Of a DNA stretch of 64,000 bases, positions 60,001 to 64,000 are shown in pieces. Source of the stretch: Vibrio sp. CDRSL-10 TSBA (GTDB lineage Bacteria > Pseudomonadota > Gammaproteobacteria > Enterobacterales > Vibrionaceae); contig CP155565.1 in the NCBI GenBank assembly GCA_039696685.1, positions 1,116,001 to 1,180,000 on the forward strand, read 5' to 3'. Numbering within the stretch: the stretch's first letter is position 1; every line of letters begins with the position of its first letter. Position numbers and translations under genes: made by a program. The notes under the pieces were generated by a model that saw only the letters and a list, made by a program, of their open reading frames with translations, did not search any database and was not told the DNA's origin.

Positions 60001-63000
60001 ATTGCCGTCGGCGTCACTGCCAACGGGGTAAAAATTGCCTAATTGGGAGCAAGATTACCTAATTGGGAGAAAAATTGCACAAAAAGTCGCCACCTGGCGG
60101 CTTTATTCATTTTTCTTCAATAAAAACAAAACCTAAACGTCACAAACCAGAAATCAAACCGTCATTTAAAAATCCTACCTTACTCACATCCAAACGAAAG
60201 AGCACCGAAGCTCGTTAACTATGAATAAGGTAATAACAATGAAACAAGCAGCAGTGGCAATCGCCGTTTTCGCAGCCCTGGCATCAGGTTCAGCAATGGC
60301 AGCAACCGTTTACAAAGCCGATGGTACCGAACTGAAAGTTGGCGGTCGTATGGAGTTCCGTGGTGACTTCAACGGTTCAACCAACGGTCAGGAAATCGAA
60401 GGCACAATGGAAAACAAAAGCCGTATGCGTCTGAACGTGAAAGGCGAAACGGAACTCGCTAACGAGCTGAAAGGCTTTGCGGTTTGGGAAGCAGAACAGA
60501 AAGTCGAATCTTCAGGCGATAAAAGTGGCACCAGCGATTTCGATCAACGTTACATGTACGTGGGCCTGAAAGGTAACTTCGGTGCAGTATCATTCGGCCG
60601 TCAGAACAGCGCTGGCGTACAAATCTCTGACATGTCAGATATCGCTACCTTTACTGGTGACCAAAAAGCGTTCATCAACTCAGGTAACGAGCAAATCAAC
60701 AACACGATTGCTTATGGCTACGAGTTCGACGCAGTCAGCCTGAAAGCAAGCTACATTGCCGGCGAAGAAAAAGATACTGATGGCTTTGGTATCTCTGCAA
60801 TCTACAACACGCCATTTGGTCTGGATATCGGTCTGGGCTACTCATTCAATGACAATGGTGAAGGTAACGGTTCTGCTGACCAAGTTATCGCAGGTCTGGG
60901 CTACACCATTGACCAACTGTACCTAGCAGCAACTTACACCACAGGTGATCTGGACGACGATGCGAACCAGGAATTTGATGGCGTAGAGCTGGTTGCTCAG
61001 TACAAACTGACTAAAGAATTCCGCATGATTGCGGCGTACCAGAAACAAACTGAAGAGACCAACGGTGTTGATGAAGACACGGCTGACTTCTTCGAACTGA
61101 CTGGTCGCTACGACTTCAACAAAAACTTCCGTGGTTACCTGTCTTACATGCTAAACAACCTGGATGAAGAAGACACTGGTTACGACGTAAACGACACAGT
61201 TTCGCCTGGGTCTGCGCTACGACTTCTAATCTCTCCCTTAATCTTCTGGGATACTGTCCTTTGGCCAAGCTTCGCTTGGCCTTTTTTGCACTTTGTGGGT
61301 GCACAGTGAGCCGCAACAGTGCCGTCATTACGGTAAATATGGGCTAACTGGTAGTTTAGTCTATCTAATTCACTGATATTATTGGATTTATAGATTTGGC
61401 ATGAGGAATGCAAGGTAATTAGTACAAATGCAGGCAGCGTTTGTGCTTCTTTTCAGTGATAAGGCAGAAATCACTGGTCACTTCATGTTCTTTGACCTCC
61501 CTCTGGGAGGTCTTTTTTTGCACCAAATTCAGCCCCTTGCCCAAAGACAAAGCACTAATCTGTGTACACTTGTGTTGAGAAATGTTCTAAATAGTTGATA
61601 TTACTTAAAATTAAAACATGGCACACTACATGCATTATCAAGAGTACAAATGCAGGCAGCGTTTGTGCTTCTTTTCAGTGGTAAGGCAGAAATCACTGAT
61701 CACTTCATGTTCTTTGACCTCCCTTTGGGAGGTCTTTTTTTTGCACCAAACTTAATCTCATGCCCTAAAACCAAGCAGCGGTACTGGTTCCGCCGCAGCG
61801 AAGAAAAAAAACAAGCCACTGATTTTATTAGCATTATTGAGTTGGCATAGAGAATGCATTGTTATAATTACAAATGCAGGCAGCGTTTGTGCTTCTTTTC
61901 AGTGATATGGCAGAAATCACTGATCACTTCATGTTCTTTACCTCCCTCTGGGAGGTTTTTTTTGCGTGTCGTGTCTCTGACATCGAATGGATACTAGTCG
62001 CTTTAGCTTGCTCGTTATTTGAGCGGCATCAATATTTTCAAAATCTACGCCTCCCGAAACACAAATGACATCGACAAATGTGGCGCAGATCAGACCAATG
62101 CAAAACCAGTTGCATAATATAAATCCCGTTCAGCACCGCCAGCGAGTCGTGTTGCGGCAACATATCTCTGTCAGCCAATCCTGTGCTGAAAATAAACTGA
62201 AAGAAAAAGGCCCAAATCTCTGTCTTAACCTTTAACTCACCCGATTGCGCAGCTTACAGCGAATGCTTATGCTGATGATTAATCGGACTCACATCAGGAT
62301 TCAGAGGAATGAGGATGACCAAGCCAATTAAGGTGACACTTTATCGATGGGCAGGGCTGTTTGGCCCGTTTAAAGTCAAAATACCCTGTGGTGAATGCAC
62401 ATTAAGCAAAGATATCCTGGAAGATAGTTTACGCAATGAACTACTTGATGTACCGGTCGATCTGGAAGTCAAAGACTGGCTCAGCAACTGGTGGCAGCCA
62501 CTGCGCTTTGGCGCATGGCACGCGCCTATTGTGATGGTGGAAAATCGGGTCGTCAGCCAGGGAGAGGCCCTCAACCGGGGAGCGTTTATTCAGGCCGTGA
62601 TCAGCGAATGGGCCAAACGAGACAGGTTACAGGGCAATATTCTCTTTGGGAAACACAACTGCCCATACTGTCAAAAAGCCAAGAAACTGCTCGATAGCGC
62701 CGGTATTCACTATCAGTATCATGATGTGGTGAAAGAGAGTGCCGCACTGTATCGCATGATCCCGGAGGTCAAAGCACATATCGGTCATAAAACCCCGGTC
62801 ACTGTACCGCAAATCTGGCTGAACGGTGACTATATTGGCGGTTGTGATGCACTTGAACATTGGCTCAAAAGCCATACAGACAGCAACAATATTATCCACT
62901 TCTCAAGCCAGGCCAGTAGTGAGTAACACAACGTTGAGCTAGGGTTTCAACCCTATGTTTCAATTCCTTAATTTCAATTCCATCGTTTCAATCCCAGATA

Positions 63001-64000
63001 AAAACGAAAAGCCCCGGTTGTGGCAACCAGGGCTTCGATAATATCGATGGCTCGCGTTAGCGGCTGATTTTCTTCCACAATGTTTTAATGAAAGACTTTT
63101 TCTTCGGCTTACTTTTACCGTACAGCTCTGCATGCATCAGCTGCTGACCAATTACTTGACTCATGTACAGTGCACCTAAATCATTACCCATGATTCTCTC
63201 CCACACCAAGATGTAATTTAACTACATATTGAAGTTAATATAGCATCAAACCGGGATAAAGCAAGATACGCATCACACTTTTAAGTAATTTAAAAACAAA
63301 GCGTAGTAATTACACAACAAATCAGCTGCGTTTAGGCTGTTTATAGGTCTTGCCGGCCGCCTGATAAGTGTCCTTCACTTTGACATCAAACAGCGCATCA
63401 AAGAACCAGGCTACAAACTTAATCACATCTTCACCTTCGTTCATGATGTGTTCAACGTATTCCTGCTCTACGCCCTGTTCATCGGTCTGCACAGACACAT
63501 GATAGATACGTTGTTCACCTTCAATATCAGCCAGCGCAAACTGTCCACTCAGAGACTGTGCCGCTTCCGCGATATCCGCGTCATCCGATTGCTTCAGCAA
63601 TTCGAGCGCTTGTGGCAGTGATTCTTTCGCACATAGTTCTTTTACCAGCGCTTCAAACTCATTCTGTTGCATGTCGATTCCTCTTTAATTGCAGCGCTGA
63701 AGTATAACGATAAGGTGCGCAAACTGCACCAGCATTACGCGGCATCAGTCAAAATCGTCCCTCATACCACATCAGGTGAGGCAACCGAAGAAAACTCAAT
63801 TCCCCCGATAAGTCGAATACGCATAAGGGCTGAGTAACAGTGGAATGTGATAATGTGCCGTTTTATCGGTGACATTAAAATCAACCGGGATCTCGCTGTA
63901 GAAGCTGTCGATATGTTGCTGCTTAAAGAAGGGGGCAACATCAAAAACCACCCGGTAATGCTCACTGTCGCCTAACGCAAAACTGTTGATTCGACCCTGA

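Overview
The window looks like a Vibrionaceae chromosome segment, probably Vibrio. The basis is protein resemblance: an OmpU-type porin, an LldP/LldD/Dld-II lactate cluster, malate:quinone oxidoreductase, an aa3 cytochrome oxidase cluster with SURF1 and DUF2909, and AroG. Genes are dense on both strands. No rRNA, tRNA or CRISPR array was seen.

Layout. 1-2.7 kb: truncated Lon-family protease, a small protein behind Fur-like boxes, a LysR regulator. 3-12.4 kb: L- and D-lactate oxidation (lldP, lldD, FAD/Fe-S D-lactate dehydrogenase) followed by ppsR and ppsA, so lactate enters as pyruvate and can be returned to PEP. 12.7-16.6 kb: chemoreceptor, envelope proteins, membrane-anchored AraC regulator. 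17-28.7 kb: mqo, Lrp regulator, two drug/metabolite exporters, a MocR regulator, a DUF4432 protein, a RAYT (REP-associated) transposase and PhzF, threaded with at least 16 copies of a GGCGTCTGTCC repeat. 27.4-33.5 kb: periplasmic GMC flavoprotein dehydrogenase with cytochrome c and Tat subunit, AraC regulator, exporter. 33.4-37.7 kb: a phosphodiesterase gene split by an ISL3-family element. 38-42.7 kb: MATE pump, aroG, TetR regulator with an operator array, metallo-beta-lactamase-fold hydrolase. 42.8-49.9 kb: ctaA, a biogenesis protein, SURF1, coxC, ctaG, coxA, coxB. 50-54.5 kb: phosphosugar mutase, an IS50-like element inside its terminator, an Old Yellow Enzyme. 54.7-60 kb: TetR, LysE, AraC, AzlCD, FAH-family enzyme, OhrR/Ohr. 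60.2-64 kb: porin, three tandem candidate sigma-54 small RNAs, a glutaredoxin-like protein, small proteins and the end of uraH.

Two things stand out. First, three near-identical RNA units of about 96 nt lie at 61423-61963. Each has its own -24/-12 promoter, two conserved hairpins showing GGCAG in the loop, and an intrinsic terminator. Second, all 22 genes that are frame-disrupted can be repaired at the same context: an expected GAAC (or GTTC) reads GAAAC (or GTTTC; once GTTTTC). They include ppsA, mqo, coxB, ctaG and the porin. This points to a systematic sequence-context error, or much less likely a mutational signature, rather than to gene decay. Frameshifted genes are therefore reported over their full repaired span.
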